Shown here: positions 1-5,074 of the stretch, piece by piece
Position numbering within the stretch: position 1 is the stretch's first letter
How the letters are laid out: each line of letters begins with the position of its first letter
DNA from: Christensenellaceae bacterium
GTDB taxonomy: Bacteria > Bacillota > Clostridia > Christensenellales > Borkfalkiaceae
Length of the DNA stretch: 8,398 bases
NCBI GenBank assembly: GCA_948482865.1
Contig: CAOMHR010000064.1
Location: forward strand, 1-8,398
Reading direction: 5' to 3'
Notes under the pieces: generated by a model
Database searches by the model: none
The model's input: the letters and a program-made list of their open reading frames with translations, nothing else
Told to the model about the DNA's origin: nothing
Translations under genes and position numbers: made by a program

Positions 1-159
1 GGCTCCCGAAAGAGACACACTCTGCTATGTAGTATCTCTTACGGTTACCACACCTGCACAACAAACGCGCAATAACATTATTAAGCTAATTTAAAATACA
101 ATTACATAACGCCACTGAACCCTGCTGCAAGAGACACGTACTGCCTGCGTTCAAGGATT
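1..159 (-). ncRNA. Candidate structured small RNA, 6S-like, 3' end off the window
   Basis: No protein gene is visible here. Read on the minus strand, positions 127-141 pair with 29-42 as 14 base pairs with one bulged base. Two of these are G-U pairs that would be C-A mismatches on the plus strand, which favours a minus-strand RNA. A second, weaker pairing joins 150-157 with 4-11 as a possible end-closing stem, and 118-121 pairs with 43-46. The result is a long irregular rod with unpaired central stretches, the general shape of 6S RNA, which binds the sigma-A RNA polymerase holoenzyme. A promoter lies just upstream at 166-193, placing the start near 159. The RNA would exceed 159 nt and its 3' end is outside the window. 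I recognise no diagnostic 6S, tmRNA, SRP or RNase P sequence, so the name rests on shape and size only. Confidence 0.38.
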
Positions 160-165
160 CAGCGA

Positions 166-193
166 CTTATAACAGTCTAAATCAGCGGTTGAA
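166..193 (-). promoter_or_regulatory. Putative sigma-A promoter with extended -10
   Basis: On the minus strand, a -35-like TTCAAC (188-193) is followed after 16 nt by TATAAG (166-171). TG one base before it gives an extended -10 (TGTTATAAG). Long A/T tracts at about 194-220, upstream of the -35, resemble an UP element. The predicted start is near 159, which matches the candidate structured RNA. It sits beyond the terminator of the preceding operon, as expected for an independent unit. The -35 matches consensus only 3 of 6. Confidence 0.45.
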
Positions 194-296
194 TTTTTCT
201 TCAAAAAAATAAAAAATTGCGCCAAAATATTCAGTTGTGCAAATGTGGTATAACCATTATATTACACAGGTTATAAAATTGCAATACTTTTCCGCC
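172..296. other. AT-rich spacer with an inverted repeat
   Basis: This stretch separates the operon terminator (297-336) from the candidate RNA promoter. It holds long A/T runs and one inverted repeat, TATAACC at 249-255 and GGTTATA at 269-275, with a 13-nt spacer. The repeat could be an operator or a weak hairpin; it has no U-tract, so it is not a terminator. I see no convincing gene on either strand. Confidence 0.4.
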
Positions 297-336
297 AAAA
301 AATAAAAATTGTGGGCGGAGCTTAGTCCGACCACAA
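297..336 (-). terminator. Intrinsic terminator of the CobW-GtrA operon
   Basis: On the minus strand TTGTGG pairs with CCACAA (331-336 with 309-314). Inside one mismatch, CGGA pairs with TCCG around a 6-nt loop. The hairpin is followed by a T-rich run (TTTTTATTTTTT, 308 down to 297). It lies 66 nt after the stop codon of the GtrA-like gene and closes the three-gene operon. Confidence 0.85.
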
Positions 337-402
337 CATATTGTGTATGTATTCGACATTTTTTTATTTTTATCGCTCATTTTATTGATTTGCCGCTTAA
401 TT

Positions 403-1413
403 TCAAACTTGAACGGCATATTTTTCCGCCCTTGCGGCGGCTTCGGCAGCCTGCACAAACGCCCTTTCCTTCAAGTCAAGGCAACGCTCCCTTTCGGCTT
501 GCGCCTTTATAAGTTTTGTTTCGGGCGCGCCGCTTTCCGCAAGCCGAACGCACAGGTTACGGGCTTGCCCGAACCTTTTTTTAAACGCAAAATATTTTAT
601 CGCCCGCGCGCTTGCCAGCGAAATTGCACTGCGGCGTTCCTGCTCCGCAAGGCTTGCCCGCGCCCTGCTTTCCCACATATTTTTTCTGTTTTCCGCTTTT
701 TGCAGTTTTTCCGCGCTGGCGCCCGCGGCAACCAGTTTCCCGTATTTTTTTGCGGCGCGGTCCGCGATTTTAGCGTTGTCGGGGAAAATTACCATAAATA
801 TAAAGAAAAATACTATCAAAGAAACGCAGCCCGTGAGCAAAGTTTTTATAAGTCCGCTGACCGCCTGCGGGCAACCCCAGTGAAGAAGAAAAGCGTTGCA
901 CACGCCCCATACGCAGCTTGTCCCGACAGAAACGAGCGCCCAGCCCGCAAAATACCACGCCGCCTGAACCCACGGGTTGCCGTGCGATTTGTAGGTGACG
1001 TTGCGTTGCAGGGGAAAGTTTATGCACTGCGCGGTAAACACCGCGATTTCAAAGGCGATAAAATATCCCCAGCCGTTCCCGTCGCCGAAAACGGTGAAGT
1101 TTCTGCCGCCCGCCGCCTTTATAGGAATCATGGGCCAGCCCGCGGGACCATTGTTAAGACTTTTAAAAGCGTAGGGCAGAAAAGTCATTATTATATACTG
1201 GTACAGCGTTACGCTTACGCTGAACGTCAGAAAAAACCCTATCTTATACAGCCAGTCCGCAAGGCGCGGCTTACTTTCGGCAAATGCATACCACACGCCC
1301 AGCCAACGTCTGCCCGCATTCTGAAAAAGCCGTATAAAACCGTTTCCGGACAACGGTTTTATACAGCTTTTAATATCTTCTTCGTTATAAATTTTTTCCT
1401 GCGCATTATCCAT
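403..1413 (-). CDS. GtrA-like membrane protein with basic coiled-coil tail
   Basis: A 336-residue membrane protein. Four hydrophobic segments are visible, at about residues 56-82, 113-136, 148-172 and 187-210. The motif QCINFPLQRNVTYKS after the second helix matches the loop typical of the GtrA family (NF-x-x-x-R-x-x-x-F/Y). GtrA proteins are thought to move undecaprenyl-linked sugars or act in other cell-envelope glycan steps, but the substrate here is unknown. Ordinary GtrA proteins are about 120-150 residues. This one adds about 50 residues in front and a C-terminal tail (about 211-336) rich in Ala, Lys, Arg and Glu, probably a cytoplasmic coiled coil. The start codon is 3 nt after the upstream stop, with only a weak Shine-Dalgarno, so translation is probably coupled. 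It is the last gene of the operon before the terminator at 297-336. Membrane topology and GtrA relation are fairly secure; function is not. Confidence 0.8.
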   Translation of the reverse strand: MDNAQEKIYNEEDIKSCIKPLSGNGFIRLFQNAGRRWLGVWYAFAESKPRLADWLYKIGFFLTFSVSVTLYQYIIMTFLPYAFKSLNNGPAGWPMIPIKAAGGRNFTVFGDGNGWGYFIAFEIAVFTAQCINFPLQRNVTYKSHGNPWVQAAWYFAGWALVSVGTSCVWGVCNAFLLHWGCPQAVSGLIKTLLTGCVSLIVFFFIFMVIFPDNAKIADRAAKKYGKLVAAGASAEKLQKAENRKNMWESRARASLAEQERRSAISLASARAIKYFAFKKRFGQARNLCVRLAESGAPETKLIKAQAERERCLDLKERAFVQAAEAAARAEKYAVQV

Positions 1414-1416
1414 ATT

Positions 1417-2367
1417 TTAATAATAAGTTACCACAGACTCTTCGGGCGGCTGGGCGCGCTCTAATTTTTCGGCGGTAAACACGGGACCTTCGGCGCGGTA
1501 AATATCGTTGTATTCATACGAAATTTTCGCCGTAACGGTAAGCCAGTCGCGCGTTTTTACGTCGCTTAAAAGCCCACGGGTGTCGACGGCAAAACCGTCG
1601 TAGGCAATATCCGCTTCGCAACAGGTCATAATATGCCTGCCCAACACTATAAACCCCTGCGGCACTTTTTTTGAAACAGCCGCCATACCCTTGAAACGCA
1701 CCGTCTTTCCGATATAATTTTCGCCGTTTTCAGCCATATCGCGGTAAAACCAGGCAAAATCCCTGTCCGCGATTTCGATTATCGGCGCGTACACGTCAAA
1801 GGGCAGCGGGTCTACCATATCGTCCATTTCCGCTTTGCCGCCCACGTACTCGTACACAATGTCAGGTCTGCGGGATATGCCGCGCACGACTTTATGAAAA
1901 TCTTCCTTGGAATATTCGCCCTTGAAACGGTTAAACACCACCATTTGCGTCATATTGATTTTATCGAATACGAGCTGGCGCATATTCGCGTTGTAATTTA
2001 AAAAGGTAGCCGAGTCGAAAAAGGTCATCATCTGGTTAATGACCCAGCTTTCGGGCATAGCTTCGAAAAATTTGTCCAGAAGCCAGGTACCGTTATACTC
2101 TACAATTACGCGCTGCGCCCTGTACTTGCGGGTAAGGGCTTTAAGGTTTTCCCTGTTGAGTTCGTTTTCGTCTTCAAGCGTTACGACCGCGCAGTTCGAC
2201 ACGTTGAATTTGTCGGGCGCGTACTCTTCAAGCCCTTCTTCGCAAATTAAAAGAAGGGTGCGCTCGCCGCTGTCCATACGCTCGTCTTCAAGCGTTTCCT
2301 GTATAAACCTGGTCTTACCCGACTCTAAAAACCCCAGAAACAGATAAACCGATATTTCCTGCGCCAT
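1417..2367 (-). CDS. CobW-like P-loop GTPase fused to a YcgQ/DUF1980-like domain
   Basis: A 316-residue cytoplasmic protein with no signal peptide. Residues 5-200 form a G3E/COG0523-like P-loop domain: Walker A GFLESGKT (12-19) and a VIVEYNGTW strand (87-95) in place of the Walker B/EPSG region. It lacks the CxCC metal motif of true COG0523 metallochaperones and the NKxD guanine motif; the corresponding segment reads FNRFKG (145-150). From about 205 to 316 it resembles the C-terminal domain of YcgQ (DUF1980/TIGR03943), with GKTVRFKG, a conserved MTCCEAD segment (247-253), DWLTVTAKI, and a P-x-x-x-x-x-x-YY-type end. YcgQ partners the UPF0718 permease YcgR in other Firmicutes. A strong AAGGAAGG Shine-Dalgarno sits 5 nt before the ATG. 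The gene follows the His-rich GTPase by 27 nt. The metal link is inferred from the neighbour and the Cys pair. I recall similar standalone proteins in many Clostridia, usually labelled only GTP-binding protein. Confidence 0.8.
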   Translation of the reverse strand: MAQEISVYLFLGFLESGKTRFIQETLEDERMDSGERTLLLICEEGLEEYAPDKFNVSNCAVVTLEDENELNRENLKALTRKYRAQRVIVEYNGTWLLDKFFEAMPESWVINQMMTFFDSATFLNYNANMRQLVFDKINMTQMVVFNRFKGEYSKEDFHKVVRGISRRPDIVYEYVGGKAEMDDMVDPLPFDVYAPIIEIADRDFAWFYRDMAENGENYIGKTVRFKGMAAVSKKVPQGFIVLGRHIMTCCEADIAYDGFAVDTRGLLSDVKTRDWLTVTAKISYEYNDIYRAEGPVFTAEKLERAQPPEESVVTYY

Positions 2368-2394
2368 ACCGCCCTTCCTTTACTTAAATTTGTT

Positions 2395-3498
2395 TTATAC
2401 GCCGAACAATTCCGCAAGTTTGCCGCCGTCGATTTTACTGCCTATTACGCACAGCCTGCCCGTGTATGCGGGGGCGCCGTCGCGCACGTCCGTTTCGCCG
2501 GGGACGTAATCGAAATGAATCCAGCCGTTTTCGCCCGCCACTATGCCCTTTGCGCGCAGCACCGTGCCGAATTTATCCGAATCCGACAGGCTGTTGAGAA
2601 TTTTTTCCAGCCCGCCCTTGGTAAAGGATTTGTTGGTTTCCACACCCCAGCTTGCAAATACGTCGTCTGCGTGGTGGTGATGCCCGTGACCGTGTTCATG
2701 GTCATGATGATGTCCGCAACCGCACTCACCGTGGTTATGCTCATGGTCGTGGTCGTGACCGTGACAACAGCGTCCGTGTTCATGCTCTTCGCCGTGGTCG
2801 TGGTGATGTCCGCAACCGCACTCGCCGTGGTTATGCTCATGGTCGTGACCGTGGCAACAGTGACCGTGGCTGTGTTCCATTTCTTCAAGCTCGCTTTCCA
2901 GCGTGCGGGCGTGTTCCATTGCCGCAAGTATTTCCTTGCCGTCAAGCGAGTTCAAAGGCGTGGTGACTATTGTCGCCTTTGCGTTTTGCCCGCGGACAAG
3001 TTTAACCGCTTCTTCCGTTCTGTCCGCGCCCGCAACGTCGGTATGGCTGAAAATTATACAGCTCGCGCTCTTTATCTGGTCATTGAAAAATTCGCCGAAG
3101 TTCTTCATATACATTTTGCACTTCACCGCGTCCACGACCGCGGCGGCGGAATTTATTTTACAGCCGCCGATTTCGGCGCTTTCCACCGCGCGGATAACGT
3201 CCGACAGTTTGCCCACGCCCGAAGGCTCTATAAGAATCCTGTCGGGCTTGTACTCGTCGTAAACCTTTTGCAACGCCTTTGAAAAATCGCCTACCAGCGA
3301 ACAGCATATACAGCCGGAATTGAGCTCGTTTATTTTAATGCCCGCTTCCGCCAAAAAACCGCCGTCTATTCCTATTTCGCCGAATTCGTTTTCAATTAAG
3401 ACAATCTTTTCGCCTTCATATGCTTCTTTTATAAGTTTTTTAATAAGCGTGGTCTTGCCCGCGCCGAGAAAACCGGAAAAAATATCAATCTTTGTCAT
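2395..3498 (-). CDS. COG0523/CobW-family GTPase, putative zinc metallochaperone with His-rich insert
   Basis: A 367-residue cytoplasmic G3E-family GTPase. The N-terminal GTPase domain (1-200) carries Walker A GFLGAGKTT (9-17), the metal-binding GCICC motif (62-66, the CxCC signature), ILIEPSG (88-94) and a guanine-recognition-like SHTD (151-154). Residues 209-276 are an extreme His/Cys-rich insert with about 30 His and 8 Cys, built from a duplicated unit. Residues 279-367 fit the CobW C-terminal domain. COG0523 proteins use GTP hydrolysis to deliver or insert metal. Zinc is most usual (YciC, ZNG1), but cobalt, nickel or iron cannot be excluded. The His/Cys tract would bind or buffer the metal. 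AGGGAG (3508-3513) lies 9 nt before the ATG. It is the first gene of a three-gene operon with a clear promoter at 3570-3598. I saw no convincing Zur box. Confidence 0.92.
   Translation of the reverse strand: MTKIDIFSGFLGAGKTTLIKKLIKEAYEGEKIVLIENEFGEIGIDGGFLAEAGIKINELNSGCICCSLVGDFSKALQKVYDEYKPDRILIEPSGVGKLSDVIRAVESAEIGGCKINSAAAVVDAVKCKMYMKNFGEFFNDQIKSASCIIFSHTDVAGADRTEEAVKLVRGQNAKATIVTTPLNSLDGKEILAAMEHARTLESELEEMEHSHGHCCHGHDHEHNHGECGCGHHHDHGEEHEHGRCCHGHDHDHEHNHGECGCGHHHDHEHGHGHHHHADDVFASWGVETNKSFTKGGLEKILNSLSDSDKFGTVLRAKGIVAGENGWIHFDYVPGETDVRDGAPAYTGRLCVIGSKIDGGKLAELFGV
2671..2874 (-). repeat. In-frame tandem repeat encoding the His/Cys-rich insert
   Basis: Two copies of a unit lie head to tail within the GTPase gene, at 2794-2859 and 2698-2769, with a period of 90 nt. 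Each encodes CCHGHDHEHNHGECGCGHHH followed by DH; the second copy has one extra Asp-His pair (6 nt). The two are nearly identical in DNA as well as protein, which suggests recent duplication or ongoing slippage. Shorter His-Gly runs flank them. Confidence 0.9.
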
Positions 3499-3536
3499 AC
3501 GGTAATACTCCCTGTCAATGTCTGATTTGCTTTAAG

Positions 3537-3554
3537 CCAACCGCGCGCGGTCGG
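3537..3554 (-). promoter_or_regulatory. GC-rich hairpin in the GTPase operon leader
   Basis: The 5' leader between the predicted start (about 3563) and the ATG contains a self-complementary ACCGCGCGCGGT. It folds as a 7-bp stem, including one G-U pair, around a CGCG loop. No U-tract follows, so it is not a terminator. It may protect the 5' end or be a protein or metal-response site; the role is unknown. Confidence 0.3.
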
Positions 3555-3569
3555 GCTCAACGCTTAATA

Positions 3570-3598
3570 ATTTTATACCCGTTTTTGTTTTAAGTCAA
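3570..3598 (-). promoter_or_regulatory. Sigma-A promoter of the CobW-DUF1980-GtrA operon
   Basis: On the minus strand, TTGACT (-35, 3593-3598) and TAAAAT (-10, 3570-3575) are separated by exactly 17 nt, each matching consensus 5 of 6. The predicted start is near 3563, giving a leader of about 65 nt. The -35 begins only 2 nt past the terminator stem of the upstream gene. Confidence 0.8.
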
Positions 3599-3628
3599 AC
3601 AAATTCCCCGACGTCGGTCGGGGAATTT
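3593..3628 (-). terminator. Intrinsic terminator after the DUF2188-like gene
   Basis: A perfect 12-bp stem (3617-3628 with 3601-3612, AAATTCCCCGAC arm) closes a 4-nt loop at 3613-3616. The end of the stem and the following bases supply a short T-rich run (AATTTGTTTG) on the minus strand. It starts 12 nt after the stop codon at 3641. The T-run is imperfect, so read-through into the next operon is possible. Confidence 0.8.
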
Positions 3629-3640
3629 ATATATTGTATT

Positions 3641-4945
3641 TTATAAATAAGCTACGTTTTTGGGTCTGCCGTCCGCCCTGTGGATTATTACGCGGACGTT
3701 ATCCGTATTGTCGCCTGCAAGGGGGATTGCAAAATCTTCGGCTTCCTTTTTGGTCCTGAACAGCTTGATAGCCTTTGAACTGCCTTCTATACGCACTTCC
3801 CATTTGTTGTCCTGCGGACGCTTTGAAACGTGGTAAACCTTTTCTTCGCCCGTGGGGGTTGCTTTTGCAACCGACTGCGCGACGTCGGCAATTTCCGATT
3901 TGGGCTTTTTATTTTCCGTCTTTTTCGCTACGGGTTTTTTGTCCGCCGTTTTCTTTGCTTCCGCCTTTTTGGGCGCGGGTTTTTCCTGCGCAGGTTTTGC
4001 AGGTTTCTTTTCCGTCTTTTTCGCCGCGGGCTTTTTATCCGCCGTTTTCTTTGCTTCCGCTTTTTTGGTTTCAGGTTTTTCCTGCGCGGGTTTTGCGGAA
4101 TCTATCTCGGGCTTGGTCTTTACCGGCTCGGGTATATCTTCAGTCAGTATTTCCGAAACGGTGGGGACGCTCTCTTCCTTTACGGGTTTTGATTTTACCG
4201 CTTTCTTTTCGGCGGGTTTTTTGTCCGCCGTCTTCTTGGGTGCGGGCTTCTTTTCAACCTTTTTCTTTTCCTGTTTCTTTTCGGTATTTTCAGCCGCAAC
4301 GGGCGCGGGCTGAACTTCCTTTACTTCTTCGACAGGCTTGCTTGCGGGTTTGTCGGCAGCCGCTTTTTTAACGGGTTTTTTAGCCGCGCTCTTTGCCGCG
4401 GGCTTTTTGTCCGCCGTCTTTTTAGCCGCGGGTTTTTTAGCGGGCGAAGACTTTTTGGCTGCGGATTTCTTTTCGGGTTTTTCTTGCGCCTTCTCTTCCG
4501 TTTCGGTCACGGGAGTGACTACCGCGGAGTAGGTAACTTCGTCAACCTGTTCGGGTTCGCCGACCTGTTCGGAATGATATTCAATCTCTTCCGCAGGCTG
4601 CTCCCGAACGGGTTCGGATTCAATATAATTATGCTCTTCTGCGGGCAAAGAAATTACGTCAGTCTGCACTGTCGCGCCTTCGTAAACCGCGGTATTTTCG
4701 GGAGCGGGATAAAAGGGTTCTATCAGCTTGTCAAAACCGTCGTCATCATCTTGAACGGGTTCGGTTTTTTCAACTGCGGTTACGTCGTTTTCTTCCGCGG
4801 AACGGGCGCGTTTTTTCTTGCGTCCGAGAGCCACCGAACAGGCGATAATTATGATTACCGCAATAACGACCAAAGCAATTGCAATCCACGACCAGTTGGG
4901 CAAAAGAAATTTGTTGTCGGTCATAAACTTTGTAAACGTTTCCAT
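3641..4945 (-). CDS. Membrane-anchored protein with histone-H1-like Lys/Ala/Pro tail and C-terminal DUF2188-like domain
   Basis: A 434-residue protein of unknown function. One transmembrane helix (about 18-40) is followed by a very basic stop-transfer stretch (GRKKKRAR), so the bulk should be cytoplasmic. Residues about 45-150 are acidic and low complexity. Residues about 155-350 are Lys/Ala/Pro-rich with four copies of KKTADKKP, resembling histone H1 C-terminal tails and likely disordered and nucleic-acid-binding. The last 68 residues (367-434; VYHVSKRPQDNKWEVRIEG, then a TKKEAEDFA helix and a DGR turn) resemble DUF2188, a small alpha/beta domain of unknown role. I chose ATG 4945 because a GAGGG-containing Shine-Dalgarno precedes it; the longer frame from TTG at 4993 would begin upstream of the -10. 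It has its own promoter and terminator. The neighbouring 5075-6151 gene has the same anchor-plus-basic-linker plan, suggesting related roles. Confidence 0.85.
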   Translation of the reverse strand: METFTKFMTDNKFLLPNWSWIAIALVVIAVIIIIACSVALGRKKKRARSAEENDVTAVEKTEPVQDDDDGFDKLIEPFYPAPENTAVYEGATVQTDVISLPAEEHNYIESEPVREQPAEEIEYHSEQVGEPEQVDEVTYSAVVTPVTETEEKAQEKPEKKSAAKKSSPAKKPAAKKTADKKPAAKSAAKKPVKKAAADKPASKPVEEVKEVQPAPVAAENTEKKQEKKKVEKKPAPKKTADKKPAEKKAVKSKPVKEESVPTVSEILTEDIPEPVKTKPEIDSAKPAQEKPETKKAEAKKTADKKPAAKKTEKKPAKPAQEKPAPKKAEAKKTADKKPVAKKTENKKPKSEIADVAQSVAKATPTGEEKVYHVSKRPQDNKWEVRIEGSSKAIKLFRTKKEAEDFAIPLAGDNTDNVRVIIHRADGRPKNVAYL

Positions 4946-4980
4946 CTTCTCACTTCCCTCGTAAATTTTTTTCAAGTTTG

Positions 4981-5009
4981 ATTTTACACCCAAAAAAATT
5001 TATTTGCAA
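4981..5009 (-). promoter_or_regulatory. Putative promoter of the DUF2188-like gene
   Basis: On the minus strand, TTGCAA (-35, 5004-5009, 4 of 6) and TAAAAT (-10, 4981-4986, 5 of 6) are 17 nt apart. The predicted start near 4974 leaves a leader of about 28 nt containing the Shine-Dalgarno. A/T-rich sequence lies upstream. This supports ATG 4945 as the true start. Confidence 0.65.
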
Positions 5010-5040
5010 GTTAAATTTCAAACTTTTTATTTCAAAGGTT

Positions 5041-5072
5041 AAAAAACAGGCAAAAAAGCGCGCATATGCGCG
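5041..5072 (-). terminator. Intrinsic terminator after the uL15-like gene
   Basis: The palindrome CGCGCATATGCGCG (5059-5072) forms a short, all-GC stem around an AU-rich loop. On the minus strand it is followed by CTTTTTT and a second T-run further on (5046 down to 5041). The stem begins 2 nt after the stop codon at 5075. Confidence 0.75.
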
Positions 5073-5074
5073 GG

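Noticed and set aside
231..458. 75-codon minus-strand frame across the operon terminator
   Set aside because: It overlaps the end of the GtrA-like gene in another frame and runs through the terminator hairpin; no ribosome binding site or family likeness.
343..1464. 373-codon plus-strand open frame opposite the GtrA-like gene
   Set aside because: It is Arg-rich, has no recognisable domain or Shine-Dalgarno, starts inside AT-rich terminator-proximal sequence, and mirrors a well-supported membrane-protein gene on the other strand.
2671..2874. CRISPR-like direct repeats
   Set aside because: Only two units, in frame, encoding His/Cys residues inside a gene; no spacer structure or cas genes.
2541..2945. 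Thr/Ile-rich minus-strand frame inside the GTPase gene
   Set aside because: It is a frame-shifted reading of the same His-rich repeat; it has no independent start signal.
2515..3282. 255-codon plus-strand frame with Val/Met-rich hydrophobic repeats resembling a membrane protein
   Set aside because: The repeats are the antisense reading of His codons (CAT and CAC read as ATG and GTG) in the His-rich GTPase insert.
3499..3600. Zur operator in the GTPase operon promoter
   Set aside because: No clear match to the palindromic Zur box was found, although the GTPase type is often zinc-regulated.
4946..4993. Upstream TTG start extending the DUF2188-like protein by 16 residues
   Set aside because: The extension overlaps and begins upstream of the predicted -10 box, while ATG 4945 has a good Shine-Dalgarno.
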